Assembly: GCA_009602735.1 (NCBI GenBank)
Contig: WELA01006070.1
Location: forward strand, 50,999 to 114,998
Source: Mesotaenium endlicherianum
Taxonomy: Eukaryota; Streptophyta; Zygnematophyceae; Zygnematales; Mesotaeniaceae
Reading direction: 5' to 3'
Length of the DNA stretch: 64,000 nucleotides
The position numbers were made by a program, and so were the translations under genes. The notes under the pieces were generated by a model, which ran no database searches, had not been told where the DNA came from, and saw nothing but the letters and a program-made list of their open reading frames with translations. Positions 42,970-55,970 of this stretch are shown piece after piece (the stretch's first letter is position 1; the number at the start of each line of letters is the position of its first letter).

Positions 42970-45900
42970 ACAGGAGGAAAGGGGATGAGCTGCCACGTGG
43001 CATCACAAGGTGGCGTGCTGGCGAGCGCGCACGCACCAGTGAGATTGGGCGGCACGGGGTCCATAATAGTGTTGAGATCGCGCCCGTCCGCAGTAAAGCC
43101 CCAGCGGTTGGGCGCAGCCCCCGCAATGTAGGCACACGCCCGCTCGTCCGTATCCCGCAGCATCACCTGCACACGTGTCAGGGTCGTGATGGAGTTAGGG
43201 TTGTACACAGGTCAACTGTCAGAATTCCGGTCAAGGGCTAAAGAATCTCCTTGTTTGAGTTGCGTGAGCCGTGCCCCGCAGCATCACCAGCAGGCCTGTG
43301 GCTTCTGGGCACAATGTATGACCTCAATTCACTTGATATACGACACAGGGTCTGCAAAAACAGGGCGCTACCCGAAGGGGTACTGGCGGCAGGTACACTT
43401 GCTGTAAACATAATAAGTTGAAGTACAGCTTGCTGCCAGGTGCTGCTGCAGACACCACCTGCTGCTGCTGCTGGCTCCAGATGGTGGTGGCGAAGATGCA
43501 CAGGCATGCAGGGAAGAGGCACGGACGCGGCAAGCTCCACACTTGAGACTCAAGATCCCGCCTGCCGAGGATGTAGCTGCTGGTGCTGCTCCTATGCTAC
43601 CAAGGAGCGGTGGGCGAGCCAGGCGCACTATCTCCCTCCCCTCAAATTGACGACAGGAGTGCTCATTTGACCACCTCTGCCCAACAGAGTTGGCAGGAGG
43701 AGGAGGGTCTGGCAGAGCTGCGCACCCGCTGGTGCTGCAGGGCGGGGTCGGCCACGCTCTGGATGACCACGGGCTTCTCCAGCTGCGCATCTGCGTCCTT
43801 GCTCGCGCTGCTGCTCTTGGGCAACGAGATGGTGCCCACGTAGTCCAGCAAACCCCTGTCCACCTCCTCCTCCGTGAAGTCGCCCACCAGCGACACCTGT
43901 CGTGTATCCCCGCAGTGAGAGCCCAGCATGAGCGAGAAAAAAAGCGAGAAGCTACAGCCAGAGCGTGCAAGCGAGAAAATGCATGTGAGCAAGGACCTGC
44001 GGGAGATAGAGAGCATGCACGAGCATAAGGATGAGAGCGACAGCCCATCAGCGCCAGAGTGGGGGTGGGGCGGGTGCACCTCCAGGCTGCCAGACAGCAG
44101 CTGCGCCAGCACGGCCTCGCGCACGCGTGGCAGCGTGAGCTGCGCGATGGCGTCGGGCGAGGGCTCCACCAGGCGCTGGTCGGAGCCAAACATGGCGCTC
44201 ATGAGGCGGTGCGCCGTGGCCCTCTCCAGACTCTTGGGCATGGCGCGGAAGTGCGACAGGTACAGCTGCTTGGCGCGGTCCAGGGCGTCCTCCAGCCACA
44301 CCGCTTGCTGCAGGATGCCAGCCCAAGAGAGACCCATGTCAGTATTTTCAATGTCGTACGAAATGATCATACTGGGCACATTATACTTATACCCCAAGGT
44401 TGGTCCAACATTGAAAATTGGACATAGCCTGTTTGCCTGGCGGCAGACCCTGGCCACCTCCCCCCCCCTTGCTCATAGGGCGAAAGGAATGCACGCCCTT
44501 GCAAACGCACAATACACCACACGCAGCATCAGCAAAATGCAAGGGGGCAAAGTGCTCATGCGCATTTTATTACAGCAGCTCGACTCAAAGCTCTTTCTTT
44601 GAATATCTAAGCTGCCCCCGACAAATTCTGGAAAGGAAAAACAAATCAAACACAACTTGAGAACATGCAACAGAAGTGGAAGAGGCACAATAGAATTGCA
44701 CGCCTACATTCAGAGCTGAAGAAGTGATGGAGCACTTCTCGCATGGACGCCACAAACACCTTCCGAGGGCAGTAGCTGCATACCGAGGAGAAGAGGAGCA
44801 TTAGACTCTGGCTTCAGGCTCAGGTATTGGCGGAGGGGGGCAGGGGGGCCCACCTCGAGGACCATGTGCAGCAGCTGGAAGGTGGCGGTGAGGCCGCCAT
44901 CGCGCAGCGTGAAGTGGAAGTCCATGCACACAAACTCCTCGTCTGCCTCCAGAACGCAGTTGATGAGGTTGCCCACGCAGAACAGCTCCACCTGATCATC
45001 ATCATCATCATCATCGCCATTCCCCATTCTCCCCGCAATGCCACGAGACACATCGCTCCGTCAAGGACACATAGGCACGTGAGCCATGTGCAACTTGTTG
45101 CACGCTACACGTGACACCTGGACCCGGCCCTCCCCTCTTCATGCACACGGACGTGGAGGTACCACCCCCCTCCCTCTCACTCTGCCCAGACTTCACACTT
45201 GGCAGAAATGAAGCTCCTCTGATGCAGATCCTACGTGCCCCGTGCAGCTCCTGCATGTACGTGCTTGCCAAATAAAGAAGCACCCTAATCTCTCCAAATT
45301 TGAAGCTGTCTAGCCATCAAAACTGCTGGCAGAACATGAACGAGAGCAGAAGACAAGAAGGGAGGAAAAGAAAGGTACTGGATATAAACATCGTGCCACA
45401 GTGCCGGATGGCAGCGGGGGTCCACACCTGCTCTCTTGAGAAGCCACCGACTGTCCCACCCTCAGATAGCGTACGGACACCAATGGCTACTGCCCCGCCA
45501 CAGTTGGGGTCCTCTCGGGCCCTGCCACCTGGCGCCACCACTCTAAGCACACCACCCTTGGCCTCGTTCTGCGTGATCTGCTTCCTCAAAGTCGCACAAA
45601 AGATCGACGCGTGCACCACACGTGTTAGTCACAGCCCAGCCATCTTTGACTGAGGGCGTGACGACTGGAGCAAGCGAGAGTCGGAATGCAAGCCTTGGCA
45701 GCGTGTGTCAGCAGGCGCAAGCAAGCAATCTTGTGAGCACCAAGCACACTGTTCAGAGACTGATGGGTGATTGAGCTCTTGCGAGCCTTGCCGGTGTCAA
45801 GCCTGCCCTGACAAAGCTCAAGAAGAGAGAAGGACCACGCAAGTGCCCAAGCAAAGCCCTCTCATTGTCTGCGAGCAGGTGTGTGCACGGGAGCGTGTGA

Positions 45901-48900
45901 GTGAACCTTCATGTTGACGCGCACGCCGTTGGAGAGTCGGCGTTGGATGATGCCCGTGGCCTCGTCGTAGCGCCGAGTGGGGCCTCCCGAAGTGTCCACG
46001 GCCACAAACGAGGGGCGGCTGCGGAACTTCATCTTGGCCATCTCGAAGCCGGAGATGAGCGACTTGGGCACCTCCACCTGTTGCCCCCAGGTGCATCACA
46101 GATTCAGCCGCCAGCCCAGGGACGAGAGGGGTATCAGAAATGGGGGCTCAGATTCGAATGGATCGGGGCTGGGCCGGGGGTCAGGGCTGGGTTGTCTTTG
46201 GGCTCCGGACAAATGACTGGCAGTCAGTCAGACACGCAGCACTGGTGACAAAAGTGCAACAATCTATGGTTAGGGCTGGACATAGCATAATCTAACGGCT
46301 CCCCACACAAAAGAAAGCCCGGTGCCTCATCCCTTTCCTCTGCCACCCAATCACAACCAACAAGCCCCAGGCCACACCCGAACATAGAGCTCCAACTATG
46401 TCTTGGACACCGCAGAGCAGGCAAGCCCTGGAGCCTTGAGTGTACAACAAACTCCCCAAAGTCTGCGGCCCCCAGGAGAAGATTTGTCTCGCACACTCAT
46501 TGCAAAGCCAAGCAGACCCGACACGACCCCACTCAATCCCAGCCAGGCCAGGGAAGGCCCTGGCCTTCCGCACCTCAGGCTCGGGAGCAGTGGGCGCGCT
46601 CAGGCCCTCCAGAATGGCGGCGCGGATGTCGTCCAGGCTGACTTGAAAGGGCAGGTCCACGCCCGACCCGCTGGGGTCATGGATGGTGGCAGGCACACAC
46701 GCCACGATGGCCGCGGGCACCGGCGCATCTTCGCGGCCAAACTCTGCAATGTACGCCAGCAGCGTGGCTGCTGCTGCATTCACCTGTGGGCATCCTCCCG
46801 CCAGCCAAGCATGCAGGCACACAAGTCACGCATTAAGCAAACATGTTGTGCACGCACGCACGCATAGGAGCACACACGAATGCTCATATCAGGGCAGGCA
46901 TGCACAATTTTGTACACACAACAAAGCACACATGCACACATACATGAGGCAAGCACGCACTCGTTGAGTTTGAAAAAGTCAATTACTTGTGAAGCACATG
47001 CATATGTTACAGCCGGCCGTTCAAAGTAAGAGGGCTTGCAATTGCAAGCTGCATGGACGACTGACTGTATCCATTACGAGGTAGGGCACGGGGTAGCTGC
47101 CCCAGCAACAAATGACCCCACCAGGGGCATACCCATCCCCGCACACGCACAGCCAGAAGAGCAATTTCATTCTTCTCCTTTTTTTGTTGAGCCAATCATT
47201 GACTGTGAAGGAGCATTGATACAAGCGGGCCAATGGGTGATGGCCACCCGCTCCCAAGACACACTGGCAAGCATTACAGCCACTAGGGGGTGGGTGAGTC
47301 AGTTAGTCGGTCACCTCCTCCAGGGTGACCGTCTGCGCGACGGCAGCCAGCGCTTCGTAGCCCTGCTGCTGGTCCATCACGGTGTGGCCCAGTGCGTCGC
47401 TCTCCATGATGAAGTCCAGGTTGTCCACGGACGGGATGCTGTCGATCATGGCGGCCAGCTGCTCGCTGTCCTTCAGCAGCGCCGTCAAGTAGCGCGCCAT
47501 CTCGCCACGTGTCACCCCAAACTCCTTCAACCGCCTCACCTGAATACAATCGACCAGGGGAGCAGAGGGGGGTGAAGGGGGGAGGGAGGAGGGGGGGAGG
47601 TTTGGTCAAAGTAACCTATAGCTCTCCCGTTGAGTGTCATCAGCAGCCCAGTGGCAGTAAGAAAGGCGAAACACCAACGCATTCTTGGGGTAGGCGGTGT
47701 GCATAAGCAGTTTCGCAACTACCCGCTGTCTGCACGTCAGAGAGTGGTGCGCAGCCTCTGAAAACAACTGCCATGCATGAGTGCATCCGCAGGCAATGGT
47801 GATGCCGAATCACTGCCCGGCAAAAAGTACCAATATCTCCCCCTGGATGGAGCACAGCCCCTGAGTGACCCAAAGTACAGCGCATGTGCCCCAGGTCTCT
47901 AGCATGGTTACTCGCACCACTGCTCGCACAAGAAGGGGCGCCAAGAACCTGCTTCGTGTTACGCGACAACTCTGACCCACATCTCTGCACACTGGTTCGA
48001 TTGCGCGCCCCTATGCAGAGCTTGAGAAGCAAACCAGGGCCGCGTCGTGCACGCATATAAGGATGTGCATTAACAAGCGTGCACGGCAATTGCGTCGCAC
48101 TCGAACATAAGAGGCTCACACTGGCCCTGCCCTGCACTGAGACACCCTAAGCTCAAGCCACTCTTTGCCCTGATACTAGAGCTGCATCCTCTGAAGAGCA
48201 ACCAATGCATTCCAGATCAACATCCAGAATTTGAATGAGCTTCAAACCCTTGATCCTCAAGAAGCTGCTTCAACTCAAATGAAGGATAGGCGAATTGCTC
48301 AACCTCGAAACGGGGCTCGTGCCTGTTGAGCATAACATACGACTCGGCCTCTGAACCTCATTATTTCCATAAAGCCAACACCTCAATTCTCACCCAGTAA
48401 GAGCATCAGCCACAAAGATATCCCAAGCTTCATCTCCTCATCTCGCCCAATAAGGCACGATAGCACGTAAGAGCCAGGCCTTTTCTTAAGTGCCTGGCAA
48501 CCCCACAACACATCCTGGCAACTGGCATGGGCGGCGCCCCTCAGGAGTCAGGGCCCAAATTCTGACCCAAAGCCCTCAGTGGACTCCAGAAACAGAAAGC
48601 ACTTCCAAATCAAGTCCTACACCCTGGCGTAACCTTCACTGTTCATCATCAGAAACCCCACAGCCCAAGGTCTGAGGACCCGCAAACCGTCAAGGAAGAG
48701 GCGTGGAATATGACCTCTTGGCAGCCGACTTGGACGGCGCCCTGCCAGTGGCGCGGCTCCGAGGTGACGGTGAGCGTGGACACGGCACACCCCTCGCGCC
48801 CGCTGTCGCTGTGGTCCAGCTCCACGCCCAGAAAGGGCGGGTTGGCACTCTGCACACACATGCGCACCCACCGTTGCATGTAAGCAGCCCTCGCAAGCAC

Positions 48901-51900
48901 GTGTGCCCCCTCCCCTGCGAATACACTGACGCGCATGCATGCGCCCACACCCCGCCCCCGCGCATTCAGACACCCCCACGCCCAAGCACACTCGTGTGCG
49001 AACATGTGTACGCACATGCCCGAGTCCGCGTGTCCACGAAGAAGCACAGAGTTTTGGTTGCCACCCAACCGTTGCATATGACGACTTTGTGGCAGGAGAG
49101 GTGCGTCCCCAGTTAGACAGGTGGCAGCAGCAGAAGCAGCAGCAAGAGTTGATGCATGAATGTGCGTGAGAGAGGGTGCAGGATGGAGGGTGTGGGGGGT
49201 GTTGGCACCTTGTAGCGTGTGTTGATGCGGAACTGCAGCGTGGAGAGCGCGATGCGCTGCATCAGCACGTTGCGCAGGTCGCCAAATGTCACCACCGGTC
49301 GCACTGGAGTCTGCTCATTACCCGCACACACCACCACAGGCACATGTGGGTAAAGACACAGCCCTACCGCCAAAGTGGCTGCTGCATGTGAAATACCCAA
49401 GAAGTGCTGCACCTCCTCCTATCCCCTAGCAATGCACTGCCTGTGCGGAATGCTATGCTAGCAAGTAAAGCACATCCTCCTCATTATGCCCGTCCACCAG
49501 TTTACCAAAAAAGTACAACAAGAGTAGAAATCAGGCAAGAACCAGCTGATGTCAAACGGCCGTCCAGACTTCATGAAACAGCTGTCGACCAACAAGCAGG
49601 AACAGGAAGGCTAGCAGCAGCAGAGGCAGCAGGATGGGAGAGGAACAGGAGCAGCCGCAGCAGGAACTGACTGACCAACCTTGCAGAAGATGCTCATGGA
49701 GAAGTTCTGCAGCAGCTCGTGCTGGAACACGTGGGGCGTTATCTGCATGCCACCTGGCGCCGGGTAACCGCTCTTGGCAAACCGCATGTTTTGCGTGGAC
49801 CACCGGTGTTCCACAGGTGGCCGCAGCTTGTGCCTTTCTTTCAGGACAGGTGGCGGTAGGGGGGGGAGCGTGGGGGGGGCGGGCGCCTTGCTGTCCTTGT
49901 CCTTGTCCTTGTTCTTGGCGTCGTTGGTGGAGAGCGAAGGGGAGAGGAGCGAGAAAGGGGACTGGAAGAAGGACTTGGGAGAGGGGGGAGGCTTGGGGGG
50001 GCTTATGGAGACAGGTGGCAGCGGCAATGACGTGGATGGCACATCGTGGATGCCAGCTGGCGTTGATCCAAATTGCGCCTGGAGGTACGAACACGGAAAG
50101 AAATAGGGAGAGTTAAATAGGGAGAGAAACTGGGAGAAAGCAAGAGCAAGCTCTGAAGATGACAGACAGCAAACATGAGAAAGACTGGCAACAGAAGTGC
50201 AGGAGGGTACAGCAGCCGCCCACCTCAATCATCTCGATGGTACGCCCGACGCTGCCGATGTCGCCCACCACAAAGAGAGTGGCGTTAGCGGGGAAGTACC
50301 AGCGCTCGTGAAACGCGCGGATGGTGTCGGCGTCCCACTTGTGAATCTGCTCCTCCAGCCCGATGGGGAAGCGCTTGCTCAGCAGGTTCTCTGAGTGGAG
50401 TTGTTGCAGCAGCTGCAGCCATCCCCCAACAAGCAGGCGCGCGCGAGCAAACAGAGGCAGCCCCAAAACCAAAGCATGCCAGGCATAGACATTTGTTAGT
50501 TGATGCCAAAGCAGCAAACAACCAAGCACATGAAAAAGAGACCGAGAGACAGAGTACGCGTGTGCATGTCCTCAGAAGGCCCTGAGCACGCAGTCGTTCC
50601 AGCAGCTGCAATGAGCAAGCAAGCACGTGTATGTGCACACACAAACACTCTCAGCCCCCCGCCCCTAAAGTACCCGAGCTCAAGATAGGCATGTAGCAGA
50701 CGATGTGACCAGGCCCCGCCATCAAAGCAGAAGAAAGAGTGTCTGACTGCCTGTATGTATCTTTTCCCTTTGGAACACAGGTCACACACACATATACACA
50801 ATTGGCTTCCTTTTACCACTGATTCTCCACCAGCGCACGCAGATCTTCAGCGCAGGTTTCTGTGCCACAGTTCCTCCCCGCCCAGGCTACCATCGCACTT
50901 GAATTTGTGAAAGAGCAGGGACAGCCGCAGGCGTAACATGCAGACTAAGCCCGTGCCTCTCAAGGCTCTCAATCGACTTTGCTCAATGGTCTNAGGGGAC
51001 TGGAAGAAGGACTTGGGAGAGGGGGGAGGCTTGGGGGGGCTTATGGAGACAGGTGGCAGCGGCAATGACGTGGATGGCACATCGTGGATGCCAGCTGGCG
51101 TTGATCCAAATTGCGCCTGGAGGTACGAACACGGAAAGAAATAGGGAGAGTTAAATAGGGAGAGAAACTGGGAGAAAGCAAGAGCAAGCTCTGAAGATGA
51201 CAGACAGCAAACATGAGAAAGACTGGCAACAGAAGTGCAGGAGGGTACAGCAGCCGCCCACCTCAATCATCTCGATGGTACGCCCGACGCTGCCGATGTC
51301 GCCCACCACAAAGAGAGTGGCGTTAGCGGGGAAGTACCAGCGCTCGTGAAACGCGCGGATGGTGTCGGCGTCCCACTTGTGAATCTGCTCCTCCAGCCCG
51401 ATGGGGAAGCGCTTGCTCAGCAGGTTCTCTGAGTGGAGTTGTTGCAGCAGCTGCAGCCATCCCCCAACAAGCAGGCGCGCGCGAGCAAACAGAGGCAGCC
51501 CCAAAACCAAAGCATGCCAGGCATAGACATTTGTTAGTTGATGCCAAAGCAGCAAACAACCAAGCACATGAAAAAGAGACCGAGAGACAGAGTACGCGTG
51601 TGCATGTCCTCAGAAGGCCCTGAGCACGCAGTCGTTCCAGCAGCTGCAATGAGCAAGCAAGCACGTGTATGTGCACACACAAACACTCTCAGCCCCCCGC
51701 CCCTAAAGTACCCGAGCTCAAGATAGGCATGTAGCAGACGATGTGACCAGGCCCCGCCATCAAAGCAGAAGAAAGAGTGTCTGACTGCCTGTATGTATCT
51801 TTTCCCTTTGGAACACAGGTCACACACACATATACACAATTGGCTTCCTTTTACCACTGATTCTCCACCAGCGCACGCAGATCTTCAGCGCAGGTTTCTG

Positions 51901-54200
51901 TGCCACAGTTCCTCCCCGCCCAGGCTACCATCGCACTTGAATTTGTGAAAGAGCAGGGACAGCCGCAGGCGTAACATGCAGACTAAGCCCGTGCCTCTCA
52001 AGGCTCTCAATCGACTTTGCTCAATGGTCTTGCTCTATGCTGTTGTCATTCTTACAATGTGCCTTTGCTGTTATTGGTTGGGCCCAGAAGGAGCCCTTAA
52101 TTGCTTCATGGACGTCACCGAAATCTCAGCAGACAAAGCACAAAGATGCATATACACACGCACCCATGTCCGCGTTTCTATGCACACAGGCGTGCTCGCA
52201 TCGACACCCAACGGCCAACTTGCCTGCTTGCCCAGCAACATAGAAGCACACATACAGATGAGCTTACCCACCTGCCTGTCTATTTGTCAACAACCACACG
52301 CAGACGCACACGCAGGCCCGTCCACAAGTGCGCATGTGCGCGCAGCACCCACCTGGCAGTCGACGCGGTACTCAATGGTGTTCATCATCTGGAGCTCGCT
52401 CAGCACCGCGCGCCGCTCCTTCTCGATGCGCGACGGCAGAAATTTGGGGCAGAACGCAATCTCGTGCAGCGCCTCCAGCACCAGCGGCAGCAGCGGCTCG
52501 TTCGACCCCTGCATGGCCCCCACCCCCAACCACATCATTAAAGTCGCAAAAAAGAATGTGTGACAAGGTCAGCCAGCCAACCAGCACCAACAGCAACACG
52601 AGCTGCAGCACCAGCAGCAACATACGCAAAGCAGACTGCCTGGCACTGTGAGGGGCAGGAGCAAAGGGGGTGGTTGAGGAGGCAGAGGTAGACCCAGAGC
52701 AGCAGCAGCAGCAGCAACAGCACCTGCGTGGTGACGGGCGCGTGCACGTGGAAGACGGTGTGGTGGAAGTCGGTGTAGGCGTTGCTGCGCGCGCCCGTGC
52801 CCAGCAGCTTCTCGCGCTTCTTGCTGCCCAGGAACGTGACGTGCTCGATCATGTGCGCCACGCCCTGCTCGCCCTCCGCCTCGTCCACCGACCCCACGTG
52901 CATCTCCAGGTGCGCCTCGAACCTGCCCCCCCCCCCCCGGCATGCACAAGAGCAAGTCCCGCTTTGGCTCGGAGAAGTTCTGAAAGCAAGTAGCGCAAGG
53001 ATCTCCAAGTGGGCCTCCAACTTTCCCTAGGCCCATAACCTCACAACAAATCCCCTTCCCCCCCGTGCGGCTCTTTCCCCTTCCTTCCCCAGGTTGTTCA
53101 TCCAACACCTGCCGTTGCAACTGCTGCTATCACCACAATCTCAACAACCAGGATACTTGTCCATGACCGAGACCTTGCGCTCCTGCAGCAATTAATGAGC
53201 AGAAAGATTATGAAAGCTTGAATGGTTTGTGTAACATGTCCGTGTGTATGTGTGTGTAGGGGTGTGTGTGTGTGTGTGTGTGTGTGTGCATGCAAGCAAA
53301 CACATCCACAACACCCCCTTCCCACAAGCCCACGCAGTCCGATCACCTCTGGGCTCGCTGGCCAAAAAATCTGATGAGCGTAGAGGAGACACACACACAC
53401 ATACACACACATTGTATAAGAAAGCGAGGATCCTCCTACATGCCCTGGAGGAGCATGGGCCGAGGCACTGGGCCCGTCATAATGGTGGTCACATGTCCCC
53501 CAACCAGTCCAACCACGTCCTTGCATGCTACAGGTGAAAGGCAACGGGGCGGCTGGAGGACGTACTAATCACCGCAGTGACATTCTATCTACCCCCCTGC
53601 AATCCTCACCTCGGCAACTCTTCTCTGCATACTCTCCATCATATGCCTCACAAAGCCCCCAAGAGCCGCGAGACACAGCCACTGACACACTCCTCTAGTA
53701 GCACAGAGAAGGAAGGGAGAGAAGGGAGCTGAGCGACTTGAGGGAGGCTAATACCCTCCCTCCTGGTATTGAAGCCCTAGAAACACAAAGCACGGCATGT
53801 GTCACCCCCCCCCTCCATCCCTCCCTCTTTCCCATCGTTTGCAGGAAGAAGGCTGCTTAGCACCAGGGTGGCACCCTCCCTCCTGGGCCTGAGGCAACAT
53901 GAGAGAGAGAGAGAGGGAGATGTGAACATAAATATATAAATATATATAAGCGGCACATCCGGACCAAATCCAGCATGGCGTGCTCGTGTACCCCCCTTCT
54001 GTGATGCTGGCTAAACTCCCCAGCCTGGGCGGCTTGTTGCTAGTGCCCTTTTCTGCAAGTTTGGGGTTGGGGTTGGAAGGCTCCCTGCATAGTGGCACTC
54101 TCTACTCGTCTTATCTGCCCACGTGCCACCCCTCCCAGATGATAGCAACCAGCCTGTTGAGTGCACTGAACGTAAGCCTCTCACTATCTTGCACTCACTC

Positions 54201-54261
<61 letters not shown>

Positions 54262-54262
54262 N

Positions 54263-54311
<49 letters not shown>

Positions 54312-55467
54312 AAGCAGTAACATACCATTACTCCGGTCCTCAATCTCTCCCTCACATGCATTCACTCACTCAGCATCCAGAAGTATCCCCTTGCTGGAAT
54401 GACACAACCACTGGTCGATAAAGGACGAGCCCTGACTGTAAAGCCTCCCCTTTTTCGCTTATCTTCGCAAGTTCTCAATAGCTTGACCCGGAAAAGGTTG
54501 AGGCGGTGGATCGTGTCTGTCATGCAGCAGCTTCAGTGCAGCGAGAGAGCAATCGACACACCCACCCACCACCTTACTATTCCCCCCCCAAACTGTTTTT
54601 TGTTATTGGCTTCTTTCAGTTGTGAGGGAGAGCAATGCTTGGGCATGCGTTGAGCGCCAGGGCCTGTCCGTGCGAGCGTGTTCCATAATGCCATGCAGCA
54701 GTAGAGCGGTCATTGTTGCAAGGAAGGGGGGAGGGGCAACAGAGGCATGAATTTGGGCGCGGAGGGCCAGAGCACATGCGATGTCGCGAGCGCACCAAGG
54801 GAAGGGCCAGAAACATGCACGCGCACACGTGCGCACGTGTGTCAGCGTACCGATTGGGAGGAACTCTGTTGGGAAGGATGGTGTAGCGCAGGCCGTTGCC
54901 CAGCACCCCTCTGTACAGCTTGGGATGGTCTGGCAGCTTGGTGGCCAGCAGATCTTCCACGTCAGCATCGTCGAGCTCCGCCACCGCCGCTGCGGGGGAA
55001 CCGCCGCGCTCCGCAAGCAGCCCCTCGCTCAACGAGGGCGCGACACTTGTCGCATGCGGCTCGTTGGCTTCTCTTGACGCCTGTGGGGCCAATGTCCTTC
55101 GAGACGACCTGCTGCTGCTGCTGCTGCTAGGATTGTCAAGGGAAAGCTGCCGGCTTCTGGGAACACCGAATGTAGGAGGGACAAGTGGCTGCGACTGAGC
55201 AGCTAAGCTTGAGTTCGTTAGAAGGCAGGATGGCGGCGAGGCGGACCAGTACGCCGAGGACACCTGCCGCAACCTCCTGGGCCTTGCTGCTGCCGCACAC
55301 GTCCCACATGCGTGGGAGCTTGACAGGTGGGGCCATGCGAAGGATGATGACAGGCTGGTGCCTTGCAATTCGCTGGCGCAAAAGAGAGGCAATCCTGAAG
55401 GAAAGAGGGATGAGGAGGACAAGGAGGACAAGGAGGACGAGCTGCCGACGGTCTCTAGGACCCAGCT
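40776..55467 (-). CDS. SPP: Chloroplast stromal processing peptidase, multi-exon
   Basis: M16-family zinc metallopeptidase that removes transit peptides from proteins imported into the chloroplast stroma. Exons on the minus strand: 54851-about 55467, 52724-52922, 52353-52508, 51262-51450 (also 50224-50412), 49680-50078, 49209-49310, 48715-48849, 47315-47539, 46574-46783, 45907-46077, 45428-45577, 44854-44991, 44080-44307, 43726-43896, 43037-43166, 42377-42557, 41586-41787, 40776-41207. All junctions are GT-AG and the phases agree. Exon 1 is Ser-rich (transit-peptide-like) and ends YTILPNRVPPNR. Exon 2 carries the inverted zinc motif HMIEH and SNAYTDFHHTVFH. Exon 3 has EKERRAVLSELQMMNTIEYR. 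The second M16 half has ERACAYIAGAAPNRWGF and LFTTVRDALGLTYDV. Total about 1340 residues; land-plant SPP is about 1260. No ATG lies in frame in exon 1, so an upstream exon is missing. The stop at 40776 is the simplest end; a splice near 40918 is possible. Confidence 0.93.
42940..42970. repeat. (TA)n microsatellite
   Basis: About 15 uninterrupted AT dinucleotides in an SPP intron. Confidence 0.95.
44995..45016. repeat. (ATC)n microsatellite
   Basis: Seven ATC triplets just upstream of SPP exon 12 (44854-44991), reading GATGATGAT on the coding strand in the intron before the CAG acceptor. Confidence 0.9.
49956..52030. repeat. 1037-bp exact direct duplication around an N, covering SPP exon 4 and part of exon 5
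   Basis: 49956-50992 and 50994-52030 appear identical along their length and are separated only by the N at 50993. The first copy ends TCAATGGTCT at the N, and the second copy starts AGGGGACTGG right after it. Exon 4 of SPP is thus present twice, and exon 5 has a truncated extra copy (50994-51116) that ends at the N. This is what two overlapping contig ends joined without merging would look like. Confidence 0.93.
53244..53290. repeat. (TG)n microsatellite in SPP intron 1
   Basis: An interrupted TG run. A shorter CA run follows at 53390-53412. These create Cys-Val or His-Thr shadow frames. Confidence 0.93.
54197..54310. repeat. (CT)n microsatellite with assembly gap
   Basis: More than 110 bases of TC repeat broken by the N at 54262. 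The true length is unknown. Confidence 0.95.
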
Positions 55468-55894
55468 GCAGAAAAATCACAAACGCCACGCCCCATCCGA
55501 CACACACACACACACACACTCGCAATATGGTCATTTGACAACATAAAACTGAGATGAAAAACTGCATGAGAGCCATGAGACCAAAAGGAGCACGCGCTCA
55601 TGCCCCCTTCCCTCGCACACACAAACACACACATACACAAGGCCACTCCACAATGGATTTACGAAGATAACAACGATGATGGGGGCAGGGGAGGAGGGGG
55701 CAGGTGGACAGGGAGGGCAGGTGGACATGTATATAGTGACATGCATAGGGGTGGGACTCCCCCCTCTTTCCTTCCCCTCACTCCCTCCACCCCACCATCA
55801 GGACAGAATAGACATTATGCCGGAGCAGATACGAGACTGAGGAGAGACCAACTTCTTCCCAATTCTCCTCCGCAGCAGCAAATCTCCCCCCCCC

Positions 55895-55895
55895 N
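55895..55895. other. Assembly gap (single N)
   Basis: N after a run of nine Cs; homopolymer-related join. Confidence 0.9.
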
Positions 55896-55935
55896 AAGCA
55901 CGCCCCACTTACAAGCACACACACAAAGAACGCAG

Positions 55936-55936
55936 C

Positions 55937-55967
<31 letters not shown>
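55936..55967. repeat. (GC)n-(AC)n compound microsatellite
   Basis: GCGCGCGCGC followed by about ten AC units. Another AC run lies at 55500-55519. The N at 55895 sits in a poly-C run just upstream. Confidence 0.92.

Positions 55968-55970
<3 letters not shown>

Noticed and set aside
50224-50412. Genuine duplicated SPP exon 4
   Set aside because: The surrounding 1037 bp is duplicated identically, introns included, and meets at an N; an assembly overlap is much more likely than a real tandem exon.
53192-53568. Cys-Val and His-Thr rich frames near 53250
   Set aside because: Translations of TG/CA microsatellites within SPP intron 1.
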